This document shows positions 1 to 5,289 of a stretch of DNA of 6,284 nucleotides, piece after piece (the stretch's first letter is position 1; each line of letters starts with the position of its first letter). The translations under genes and the position numbers were made by a program. The stretch is from Planctomycetota bacterium (lineage in GTDB: Bacteria; Planctomycetota; Phycisphaerae; WQYP01), in contig JAJZNY010000185.1 in NCBI GenBank assembly GCA_021852245.1, positions 1 through 6,284 on the forward strand, given 5' to 3'. A model generated the notes under the pieces. It saw only the letters and a list, made by a program, of their open reading frames with translations. It made no database searches and was not told the DNA's origin.

Positions 1-117
1 GTTATGCGAGCGGGAGGGAATTAGCACCCTGTTCACGACATCGGTCAGTTGACCGTCCGCATGGGTTGCTGTGCCTTCAACGGGCCCGTCCCTCAGGCAC
101 TCTGGATAAGAGCGGTC
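1..117 (-). promoter_or_regulatory. SAM-I (S-box) riboswitch, 3' end cut by the window edge
   Basis: Read on the minus strand, this leader carries the hallmarks of the SAM-I aptamer, which binds S-adenosylmethionine and switches off downstream methionine genes. The P1 5' strand GCTCTTATC is at 113-105, followed by CAGAG. P2a is GTGCC (100-96) pairing with GGCAC (75-71), enclosing the conserved GAGGGAC, GGCCC and TTGAA elements of the kink-turn/P2 region. The conserved GCAACC is at 69-64. P3 pairs AGCAACCC (70-63) with GGGTGCT (29-23) and is extended by an apical hairpin at 55-42. The conserved GGTGCTAATTCC is at 28-17. P2a differs from the usual consensus bases but stays fully paired, which supports a functional fold. 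P4, the P1 3' strand and any expression platform lie beyond position 1. The regulated gene is therefore not visible; by family precedent it encodes methionine/SAM biosynthesis or transport. Confidence 0.93.
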
Positions 118-134
118 TTCAATTGTCCGCAGCT

Positions 135-163
135 ATGCTATGCGCGCAGACAACCCGTGTCAA
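135..163 (-). promoter_or_regulatory. Sigma70-type promoter for the SAM-I leader
   Basis: On the minus strand a perfect -35 TTGACA (163-158) is separated by exactly 17 bp from a -10-like TAGCAT (140-135; 4 of 6 consensus bases). The predicted start falls near 128, about 15 nt before the 5' strand of riboswitch helix P1 at 113. That is where a promoter should lie for a leader that begins with the aptamer. It sits downstream of the terminator that ends the preceding minus-strand gene, so the riboswitch unit is transcribed independently. Confidence 0.78.
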
Positions 164-250
164 ACGCTTCCACAGGTATCCAGCCAATGGCGCGGCACCG
201 CGATGAGATCGGCGGCGAATCGCAATATCAGTCGTTCCGGGAAACCAAAC

Positions 251-282
251 AAAAAAATAGGCCCGCCCGTGAAGGCAGGCCC
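251..282 (-). terminator. Rho-independent terminator of the secreted-protein gene
   Basis: On the minus strand GGGCCTGCC (282-274) pairs over nine positions, two of them G-U, with GGCGGGCCT (267-259), leaving a 6-nt loop. A run ATTTTTTT follows (258-251). It lies about 60 nt past the stop codon at 342 and has the T-tract only in the minus direction, so it ends the minus-strand gene and insulates it from the riboswitch transcript. Confidence 0.88.
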
Positions 283-341
283 TTGAAGGAGGATACACCC
301 ATTTTGGCTTCGCCCCTGCGGCTGCTGCCACTCACTCAGCA

Positions 342-1004
342 TCAATGGAATACAAACCCGACGTGTATACCCGCACCAAACCGCGGGCAGAATGGATGAT
401 AAAAATACGGGTGATAAAACGGATGGTAGAAATAGGGGTGGAATATCGGGTGATAAAAATATGGACGGCAGTACGGGCGATAGATGAATCTTGGCGCCAC
501 ATAAACCGGCGGTACATAAACCGGAGACGTGTATACCGGCGGTACGTAAGTCGGTACGTCATACGTCGGCGTGTAGCTGTATGGGGCAACGTATGTCGGC
601 GTCAGCGGTGTGGTATATACAGGCGTTGGCACCGGCGTCTGATTGACCAATCCCGGCGGAGTGTACGTGATCGGTGGCGGATAGGTCACCGTCGGCGCGG
701 GAGCCGGGGTATTGACGTACGTGGGTGCTGCCGCCGGGACGACCGGCGGAGATTGATAAACCACGGGTGGCGGGGAGTATACAACCGTAGGGGGCGGTGA
801 ATAAACAACCGGTGGTGGGCAGTACACCGGTGCCCGAAACACCGGCACACCGAAATTGAACCCCACTCCGACGAACACTCGCGCCTGGGCCGACCCCGTC
901 GGCGTCAGCACGGCGGCACCGATCAGCATCGCACCTACCGCCAAGGCCGCCGCTTTCCCTATACTGATCCGTAACACGTTCAATTGTTTATGACTGACCT
1001 TCAT
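342..1004 (-). CDS. Secreted Pro/Tyr/Val-rich low-complexity protein with His/Tyr-rich C-terminus
   Basis: This gene encodes 220 residues, and I recognise no family. The start at 1004 is chosen because AAGGAG (1018-1013) lies 8 nt upstream; an in-frame ATG at 1091 would add 29 acidic residues in front of the signal peptide. Residues 1-41 form a Sec signal: basic N-region (K2 to K17), hydrophobic core 18-33, and a cleavage site after AQA (39-41). The mature part begins with a short Gly/Phe/Val beta-like stretch (42-56). Residues 59-171 are extensin-like PPPVVYSP, PVYVPP and PTYV repeats. Residues 172-207 repeat Y-F-Y-H-P units, and the tail (208-220) again resembles the mature N-terminus. There are three Cys (62, 179, 206) and seven His after 184, with no membrane anchor. 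The protein is probably exported to the periplasm, cell wall or surface. Structural or metal-binding roles are possible but unproven. It has its own promoter and terminator, so it is monocistronic. Confidence 0.85.
   Translation of the reverse strand: MKVSHKQLNVLRISIGKAAALAVGAMLIGAAVLTPTGSAQARVFVGVGFNFGVPVFRAPVYCPPPVVYSPPPTVVYSPPPVVYQSPPVVPAAAPTYVNTPAPAPTVTYPPPITYTPPGLVNQTPVPTPVYTTPLTPTYVAPYSYTPTYDVPTYVPPVYTSPVYVPPVYVAPRFIYRPYCRPYFYHPIFHPYFYHPFYHPYFYHPFCPRFGAGIHVGFVFH
387..461 (-). repeat. In-frame Tyr/His/Pro tandem repeat in the secreted protein
   Basis: Residues 182-206 of the 342-1004 product are built from near-identical units reading HPYFYHPF and related forms (HPIFHPYFYHPF, then YHPYFYHPF). 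At DNA level the plus strand shows recurring GGTGATAAAA and GGATGATAAAA blocks at about 391-457. The copies differ at several third positions, so the repeat is not a recent slippage product. Confidence 0.7.
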
Positions 1005-1022
1005 GATCCACACTCCTTCATC

Positions 1023-1062
1023 GGACTCGGCTTGGAGACATTCATTCGTTCCGCCCGAGTCC
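1023..1062 (-). promoter_or_regulatory. Hairpin in the mRNA leader just upstream of the ribosome binding site
   Basis: In the minus-strand leader GGACTCGG (1062-1055) is exactly complementary to CCGAGTCC (1030-1023), an 8-bp stem with a 24-nt loop. Its 3' side ends only four bases before the AAGGAG ribosome binding site (1018-1013). The site is left single-stranded, so the hairpin could stabilise the mRNA or shape ribosome access. No known riboswitch class is recognised. A second small hairpin, GAGGCG/CGCCTC with a 4-nt loop, lies further upstream in the same leader at 1140-1155. Confidence 0.4.
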
Positions 1063-1201
1063 TCATCAAATAAGTGCATCTCAATCGCCACCCATCATTC
1101 AGATCGCATCCGCATCGACCCAATCCTTGGCACTTCCGCGAGGCGCAATCGCCTCTCCCTATCTCCACTAACGCCGAACGGTAGCATTTGTTGCATCGGC
1201 G

Positions 1202-1259
1202 TAGACAACTTAATTATAGCAATAGTTGCGGTAAATCAAGCGAATGGCTGTTTTGTCTA
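1202..1259. repeat. 7-bp inverted repeat flanking the promoter
   Basis: TAGACAA (1202-1208) and TTGTCTA (1253-1259) are exact reverse complements, with centres 51 bp apart, close to five helical turns. Together they bracket the -35 and -10 elements at 1213-1239. This could be a pair of operator half-sites or a chance match; a 7-bp match within about 60 bp is weak evidence. Confidence 0.3.
1213..1239 (-). promoter_or_regulatory. Extended -10 promoter of the secreted-protein gene
   Basis: On the minus strand a perfect TATAAT (1218-1213) is preceded by TG one base upstream, the extended -10 motif. A -35-like TTGATT lies at 1239-1234, but the spacing is only 15 bp, so the extended -10 probably carries the activity. 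The predicted start near 1206 gives an unusually long leader of about 200 nt before the ATG at 1004. Confidence 0.7.
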
Positions 1260-1358
1260 TCCGTATTATGTTATCGGACGTAAATATCCCATTTATCCAT
1301 GGAATCCAATCTGGAATCCTTTGCAGCAGCCGTACGCCGAGGCTTTCAATCATCCGGA

Positions 1359-1377
1359 CGGTGAAATAATTTCACCG
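1359..1377. promoter_or_regulatory. Perfect 19-bp palindrome, operator-like
   Basis: CGGTGAAAT (1359-1367) and ATTTCACCG (1369-1377) are exact reverse complements around a single central A at 1368. The size and symmetry are typical of a dimeric helix-turn-helix regulator's site. A 1-nt loop makes an RNA hairpin role unlikely, and no T-run follows on either strand. It lies about 120 bp upstream of the minus-strand promoter at 1213-1239 and about 380 bp upstream of the PSP1 gene, so its target is unclear. I do not recognise the regulator. Confidence 0.5.
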
Positions 1378-1672
1378 GCAGGCGATGCGACTCTGCACCC
1401 CCCCCCAAGAATCATGGAGTGATACGCCACAGAGACGTCACCACAATTCGGCGCACTTGCGGTCTCGCTACAATACGCCGCGCAGTTTTTTGGGGGGCAA
1501 ATTCGCCAACGCGTTCCGTAGTCGGGCTGCGGGGGGGAATCGTACATGGAAGTTTACAATAGTATTAAACTCAATCGGACCCGCGATCATCGACTGCCAG
1601 CAAGTTGATCGACTGTTTCCAAACTCATGGCGATTGACTCCAGTTAGTTTTCATCATGCGGAGAGGACCGCA

Positions 1673-1702
1673 TTGGTGCTTATTGCCGGGACGGCGTAGA
1701 AT
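1673..1702 (+). promoter_or_regulatory. Possible promoter of the PSP1-EVE operon
   Basis: TAGAAT (1697-1702, five of six -10 consensus bases) lies 18 bp after TTGGTG (1673-1678), a poor -35 match. Transcription would start near 1709, giving a leader of about 50 nt to the ATG at 1761. The TATATA at 1737-1742 lies too close to the start codon to be a likely -10 and has no -35 partner. Confidence 0.3.
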
Positions 1703-1760
1703 GCCATAGAGCGGCGGTACTCGCATCGGGCCGTCGTATATAGAGATGAGAAGTTGAAAC

Positions 1761-2975
1761 ATGACGATATCACTCGAATTAATGCCACTGGATACTCCCC
1801 AGCCGGAACCGGAAAAACCTAAAACGATGGTCGTTCGTTATGGTTATTTAATGTCCATCGGGGAATTTGAAAACACTCTGGATCATAAGGTGGGTTGTGG
1901 CACCAAGCTCGTTGCACGTACGCCGCGGGGCACCGAAATTGTCGAAATGCTCACTACGGTCTGCGGTAACGGCGGATGCGGTAAATCCATAACCCGCGAC
2001 AAATTGCTCGACTATATCGCCAACTCCGGCGGCGATGACTACCCGTTCAGCAATTCAGGGCGCATCCTGCGCGTTGCCACGCCCGCAGATCTCGCTGAGC
2101 AACAGAAACTTGATGAACAGAAAACGCATCATCTCAAACTCGCCCGCGATCTGGTGAGTCGGCATCGCCTGGACATGAAAATTGTGGAGGTTGAGTATCT
2201 CCTCGGACGGGAACGCGTCATATTTTATTTTCACTCGGAAATGCGAGTTGATTTTCGCTCCCTCGTGAGAGAACTCGCCGCCGTCGTGCATGCCCGAATT
2301 GATCTGCGGCAGGTTGGTTCGCGGGATGAAGCCCGATTAATTGCTGATTATGAAAAATGCGGCCAGCACTGCTGCTGCAAACAATTTCTCAAAGTGCTCA
2401 CCCCAATCTCCATGAAAGCTGCAAAAACGCAGAAGGCCACCCTCGACACCGCCAAAATCAGCGGACGCTGTGGGCGGCTTATGTGTTGTCTGCGCTATGA
2501 AGATCAAACCTATGAGGAACTCAAGGCAAAACTGCCGCGCCGCAACAGCCGCGTGCGAACCCAGGCCGGCGACGGATGGGTGATCGACGGGCAAATTCTC
2601 ACCCAACTCGTGCTCGTACAATATGACGACGGCAAACAGGCCGCCGTGCCCATGGAACAGATTCTGGAATTTAATCGCCCGCGCCCGCGATTGGCCAATG
2701 GGCGTGAAATGCAGTTTCCCGGCGATGGCGTTCTATCTCCACCCCCTAACCGCGATGCGCGTCCGAACGGTCGTCATCCCGGCGCTGCGGCCAATCGTCC
2801 GCCGCGCGGTGCGGGGCCGTCGACGCCGCCAAAACAGCCCGGACCGCCGCTTCGCGGTTCATCATCAAACTCGTCGCCGGAGCAACGCCCTCCAAAATCC
2901 GTTGATCCAATTGCCCAACATCCGAACGGCCAATCCCCGCCGCCCGGGACCAATGGCGTCGATAAACTCGGATAA
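1761..2975 (+). CDS. PSP1-domain protein (YaaT/RicT-like)
   Basis: This 404-residue protein carries the PSP1 C-terminal signature. Residues 199-211 contain KCGQHCCCKQFL. Then come TPISMKAAKTQ (214-224) and KISGRCGRLMCCLRYE (232-247), matching the Cys-rich CG..CC / KISG.CGRLMCCL.YE blocks of the family. Cysteines 200, 204-206, 237, 242 and 243 are candidates for the Fe-S or metal ligands described for Bacillus YaaT (RicT). There, YaaT partners YlbF/YmcA, supports RNase Y-dependent mRNA processing and affects sporulation and competence. An extra C-x4-C pair (C68, C73) lies in the N-terminal half. After about residue 306 comes a roughly 98-residue Pro/Gly/Asn/Arg-rich, probably disordered tail not found in YaaT. 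The start at 1761 has a modest GAGAAG 7 nt upstream; the in-frame Met23 has no such site. The cytosolic protein is co-transcribed with the EVE gene 15 nt downstream. The family call is firm; function in this organism is inferred. Confidence 0.93.
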   Translation: MTISLELMPLDTPQPEPEKPKTMVVRYGYLMSIGEFENTLDHKVGCGTKLVARTPRGTEIVEMLTTVCGNGGCGKSITRDKLLDYIANSGGDDYPFSNSGRILRVATPADLAEQQKLDEQKTHHLKLARDLVSRHRLDMKIVEVEYLLGRERVIFYFHSEMRVDFRSLVRELAAVVHARIDLRQVGSRDEARLIADYEKCGQHCCCKQFLKVLTPISMKAAKTQKATLDTAKISGRCGRLMCCLRYEDQTYEELKAKLPRRNSRVRTQAGDGWVIDGQILTQLVLVQYDDGKQAAVPMEQILEFNRPRPRLANGREMQFPGDGVLSPPPNRDARPNGRHPGAAANRPPRGAGPSTPPKQPGPPLRGSSSNSSPEQRPPKSVDPIAQHPNGQSPPPGTNGVDKLG

Positions 2976-2990
2976 ACAGGAAGCGTGAAC

Positions 2991-3401
2991 ATGGCCGTAT
3001 GGCTATTAAAAACTGAACCATCCGATTACAGCATCGATGATCTGAAAGCTGATGGAAAAACCATCTGGGACGGAGTCGCCAATGCCCTCGCCCTGAAACA
3101 CCTGCGTCAGATTCGCGCCGGCGACCGGCTCCTCATCTACCACACCGGAAATGTCAAGGCGATTGTGGGCTCTGCCGTTGCAGTGTCCGATGCGGTTCCG
3201 CGTAAAGGCGATCTGAAGGACATCGTCGTGGAAATTCAATATGACCGCACCTGGTCGAAGATAGTCCCCCTCGCGGACATGAAAGCCGATAAATCATTTG
3301 AAGGCTGGGACCTTCTGCGACTGCCACGCCTGTCGGTCATGCCCGTCCGGGCGGCCATCCTGAAGGCTTTGGAGAAGCGGTCGAAAGACTTTAAGCCATG
3401 A
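2991..3401 (+). CDS. EVE-domain protein (THYN1-like)
   Basis: A 136-residue single-domain protein of the usual length for stand-alone bacterial EVE proteins. Family motifs run in order: WLLKTEPSDYS (4-14), TIWDGVANALALKHLR (24-39, the W-D-G-V-x-N block), GDRLLIYHTGN (44-54), AIVG (57-60), and the terminal LPRLSVMPV (111-119). EVE domains are PUA-like folds that bind modified bases in DNA or RNA, and some act in modification-dependent restriction. No nuclease domain is fused here, so this is a small reader-type protein of unknown target. The start at 2991 follows AGGAAG (2978-2983) with 7-nt spacing; the upstream GTG at 2985 is too close to that site. The 15-nt gap after PSP1 indicates one operon. 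The end of the gene overlaps an opposite-strand frame that may be a LacI-type relic. Confidence 0.95.
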   Translation: MAVWLLKTEPSDYSIDDLKADGKTIWDGVANALALKHLRQIRAGDRLLIYHTGNVKAIVGSAVAVSDAVPRKGDLKDIVVEIQYDRTWSKIVPLADMKADKSFEGWDLLRLPRLSVMPVRAAILKALEKRSKDFKP

Positions 3402-3573
3402 TCACGTTAATGTCCGCTGCATCGGCAGCACACGACGCGCGGGGTGAGGCCTCCTGGCTACCGATGATGATGCTGATGCCGGCTACCCTGCGGTTAAAAA
3501 GCATCTCTGCAGCGCAGACGCCCACGTCGCTTGCCGGTATGTTGTTCCAGGTTGATGGTCCATAATTCGGAGG
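3391..3573 (-). pseudogene. Possible C-terminal relic of a LacI/GalR-type regulator
   Basis: The minus strand is open from 3612 to a TAA at 3391-3393. Its middle reads NNIPASDVGVCAAEML, then RRVAGISI and ASPRASCAA. This resembles the end of the LacI/GalR sensor domain: a TTV..P segment, G..AAE.LL, R..G, then V.R.SC. The codons used (GTG, GGC, GTC, ATC, AGC) look like coding sequence. The first residues (about 3574-3612) lie inside the oppositely directed peptidase gene, there is no start signal, and the DNA-binding and most sensor parts are absent. If real, it is a remnant left convergent to the EVE gene (11-nt overlap of ends). The resemblance is by eye and could be coincidence. An alternative on the plus strand is a 55-codon frame (3398-3565) whose ATG overlaps the EVE stop. 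Confidence 0.3.
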
Positions 3574-3577
3574 CAGT

Positions 3578-5257
3578 ATGCAATTTACCGACATTACCGC
3601 ACAGCGTCCCACGCGGGAAGGGCTTTCCGCTCAATACGCTGAATTAACCGCTCAACTTGACCGCAGCGCCGTTTCGCAGGCGGTATCCCGTTGGGAACAC
3701 ATCCGCCGCGAAACCGATACCTGGTTTTCACTCGCCAATCTCAGATTCTCGCAAAACACCGCCAATGCACAGTACAAGGCCGACCGTGATTATGCCGATC
3801 AGATCGGCCCGTTGGTGACGGATCACGAAACTCAGATCAAACGTCGGCTCCTTTCGATACCGCAAGATCAGATGGGGCCGATTCTCCCCTCCCATGTGCT
3901 GGACCTTTGGCGCGTGGATATTGCTTCGTTTGACCCGGCCATCGCGCCCGATCTGGAAGCCGAGTCGCGGCTCGAAGCCCGATATACCGAATTGCTGGCC
4001 AGCGCAAAAATTCCATTTGATGGGCGCGAGTTGAATCTCGCCGGTGTGCAGCCTTACCTGCAAAGCCTGAACCGGGAAACCCGGCATGATGCTGCCCGGG
4101 CCCTGTGGGCCTTTTTTCACGCTAACGGTGAACAGTTGGACGATCTGTATGATCAACTCGTGAAATTACGGACAAAGATGGCACAGACTTTGGGCGATGC
4201 GATTTTTACCCCGTTGGGGTATCGTCGAATGCGCCGTCTTGACTATGGCGAAGCGCAGGTGGCGGCATACCGCCGCGAGGTGCTCGCCCACGTTACCCCG
4301 CTGGTAAGCCGCCTCATGCGGCAGCGGCAGCGCGACAATCAGCTCGATGCTCTCTATGCCTGGGACGAGCCGATGATTGATCCAGCGGGCAATCCCGTGC
4401 CGGCGGGGGATCAGCATTTTCTCACGTCCGCGGCGCGCAGCATGTTTGAATTAATCCATCCGGAACTCGCCGAGCTTTACCGGGCGATGCTCGATGGCGG
4501 CTTCATGGATCTGGATAACCGTGCGTCAAAGGCGGGTGGAGGATTCTGCACCTCGTTTCCCAACGCGGGTATGCCATTCATTTTCGCCAACTTCAACGGT
4601 ACCCATCATGATATTGATGTCTTCACGCATGAGATGGGGCATGCCTTCCAAAATTATAAAAGCCGCGTTCAGCCAATACTGGACTACTTCTGGCCGACCA
4701 TGGATGCGGCGGAAATCCATTCGATGAGCCTGGAGTTTCTCGCCTATCCGCACATCGGATACCTGATGGGCGGTGCGGCCGATCGCTATCGCAGGATGCA
4801 TCTGATTGGGGCGCTTGAGTTTTTGCCCTACGGCGTATGTGTCGATCATTTCCAGCACGAAATTTATGCCCGGCCCGAAATGTCGCCAGCTGAGCGGAAC
4901 GAAACATGGCGGCGGCTGGAGAGCCTCTACATGCCCTGGAGACAGTGGGGTGATCTGACCTACCCGGCATCCGGCGCGCGATGGCAGGCCCAATCTCACA
5001 TTTACCGTTCGCCTTTTTATTATATTGATTACACATTGGCCCAGTGCGTGGCCCTGCAGTTCTGGCGGTTGTCTAATGCCGATTATTCCTCTGCGGTGGA
5101 ACGGTACACCGAACTCTGTTCCCGGGGAGGCTCGGCTCCGTTTACCGATCTGCTCTCGTCAGCCGGCCTCGCTTCACCATTTGCGCCCGGCGTGTTGAAA
5201 GAAATTGTTCACGAAGCTGAAAAGTTTCTCGGTATGGAGAACGGCCATCACCACTGA
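3578..5257 (+). CDS. M3-family zinc oligoendopeptidase (PepF-like)
   Basis: A complete 559-residue metallopeptidase of normal family length, lacking a signal peptide and therefore cytosolic. It should cut short peptides, as in peptide recycling. The N-terminal half is the helical cap of oligoendopeptidases. The catalytic part shows KAGGGFCTSFP (318-328), FANFNGTHHD (336-345) and the zinc motif HEMGH (351-355). The third zinc ligand is probably Glu379 in AEIHSMSLEF. The C-terminal substrate-site segment SHIYRSPFYYIDYTLAQ begins near 473, with His474 and Tyr481/482. All expected catalytic residues are present. A strong GGAGG (3569-3573) precedes the ATG by 4 nt. The 176-nt gap from the EVE gene makes co-transcription uncertain, and no clear promoter is seen in it. 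The protein ends naturally in three His. It converges with the membrane-protein gene across a 32-nt gap lacking a visible terminator. Confidence 0.95.
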   Translation: MQFTDITAQRPTREGLSAQYAELTAQLDRSAVSQAVSRWEHIRRETDTWFSLANLRFSQNTANAQYKADRDYADQIGPLVTDHETQIKRRLLSIPQDQMGPILPSHVLDLWRVDIASFDPAIAPDLEAESRLEARYTELLASAKIPFDGRELNLAGVQPYLQSLNRETRHDAARALWAFFHANGEQLDDLYDQLVKLRTKMAQTLGDAIFTPLGYRRMRRLDYGEAQVAAYRREVLAHVTPLVSRLMRQRQRDNQLDALYAWDEPMIDPAGNPVPAGDQHFLTSAARSMFELIHPELAELYRAMLDGGFMDLDNRASKAGGGFCTSFPNAGMPFIFANFNGTHHDIDVFTHEMGHAFQNYKSRVQPILDYFWPTMDAAEIHSMSLEFLAYPHIGYLMGGAADRYRRMHLIGALEFLPYGVCVDHFQHEIYARPEMSPAERNETWRRLESLYMPWRQWGDLTYPASGARWQAQSHIYRSPFYYIDYTLAQCVALQFWRLSNADYSSAVERYTELCSRGGSAPFTDLLSSAGLASPFAPGVLKEIVHEAEKFLGMENGHHH

Positions 5258-5289
5258 ATTCATCCACCGATCGCCGCCGGATATCGCCT

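Larger units (their letters stand above)
1260..1760. other. Intergenic stretch without a convincing gene; repeats and homopolymers
   Basis: No reading frame here has a ribosome binding site plus a plausible protein, although frames stay open on both strands (for example plus 1385-1699 and minus 1350-1547). Visible items besides the 19-bp palindrome are: TGGAATCC repeated at 1300-1307 and 1312-1319; nine C at 1398-1406; six T then six G at about 1486-1497; seven G near 1531-1537; a 6-bp inverted repeat AGTTTA/TAAACT at 1551-1571; and ATCGACTG repeated at 1589-1596 and 1608-1615. The C-run plus AAGAA (about 1401-1411) can pair with the T6G6 tract, closing a loop of roughly 75 nt on either strand. 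It could be an old insertion, an interspersed repeat copy or an uncharacterised RNA. Confidence 0.5.

Noticed and set aside
284..293. GAAGGAGGA on the plus strand as a ribosome binding site
   Set aside because: No start codon at suitable spacing opens a plausible gene; it lies between the terminator and the stop codon of the minus-strand gene.
345..800. Plus-strand 151-codon frame rich in Arg
   Set aside because: Exact antisense of the Pro/Tyr/Val repeat gene; its Arg/Tyr-rich composition is the mirror of those repeats, and it lacks a ribosome site.
1005..1091. Upstream ATG at 1091 extending the secreted-protein gene by 29 residues
   Set aside because: It would put acidic residues before an otherwise ideal signal peptide, and the ATG at 1004 has a perfect AAGGAG 8 nt upstream.
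1210..1353. Minus-strand 47-codon frame starting at 1353
   Set aside because: No Shine-Dalgarno sequence before its ATG, and it runs through the promoter of the secreted-protein gene.
1359..1377. Reading the 19-bp palindrome as a transcription terminator
   Set aside because: A one-base loop is not a workable RNA hairpin, the stem is AT-rich at its tip, and no T-run follows on either strand.
1385..1699. Plus-strand 104-codon and minus-strand 65-codon (1350-1547) frames
   Set aside because: No ribosome site, irregular composition spanning homopolymer runs, and no recognisable domain; kept only as part of the repeat/RNA question.
2985..2990. GTG start for the EVE gene, two codons upstream
   Set aside because: It lies one base after AGGAAG, too close; the ATG at 2991 has 7-nt spacing and matches the family N-terminus MA-WLLKTEPS.
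5243..5257. C-terminal three-His tail of the peptidase as a cloning tag
   Set aside because: Only three His preceded by NG, in natural sequence context with no vector remnants; a chance terminus.
5258..5289. Bidirectional terminator between the convergent peptidase and membrane-protein genes
   Set aside because: No stem with a T-tract is visible in the 32-nt gap; termination may be Rho-dependent or lie inside the genes.
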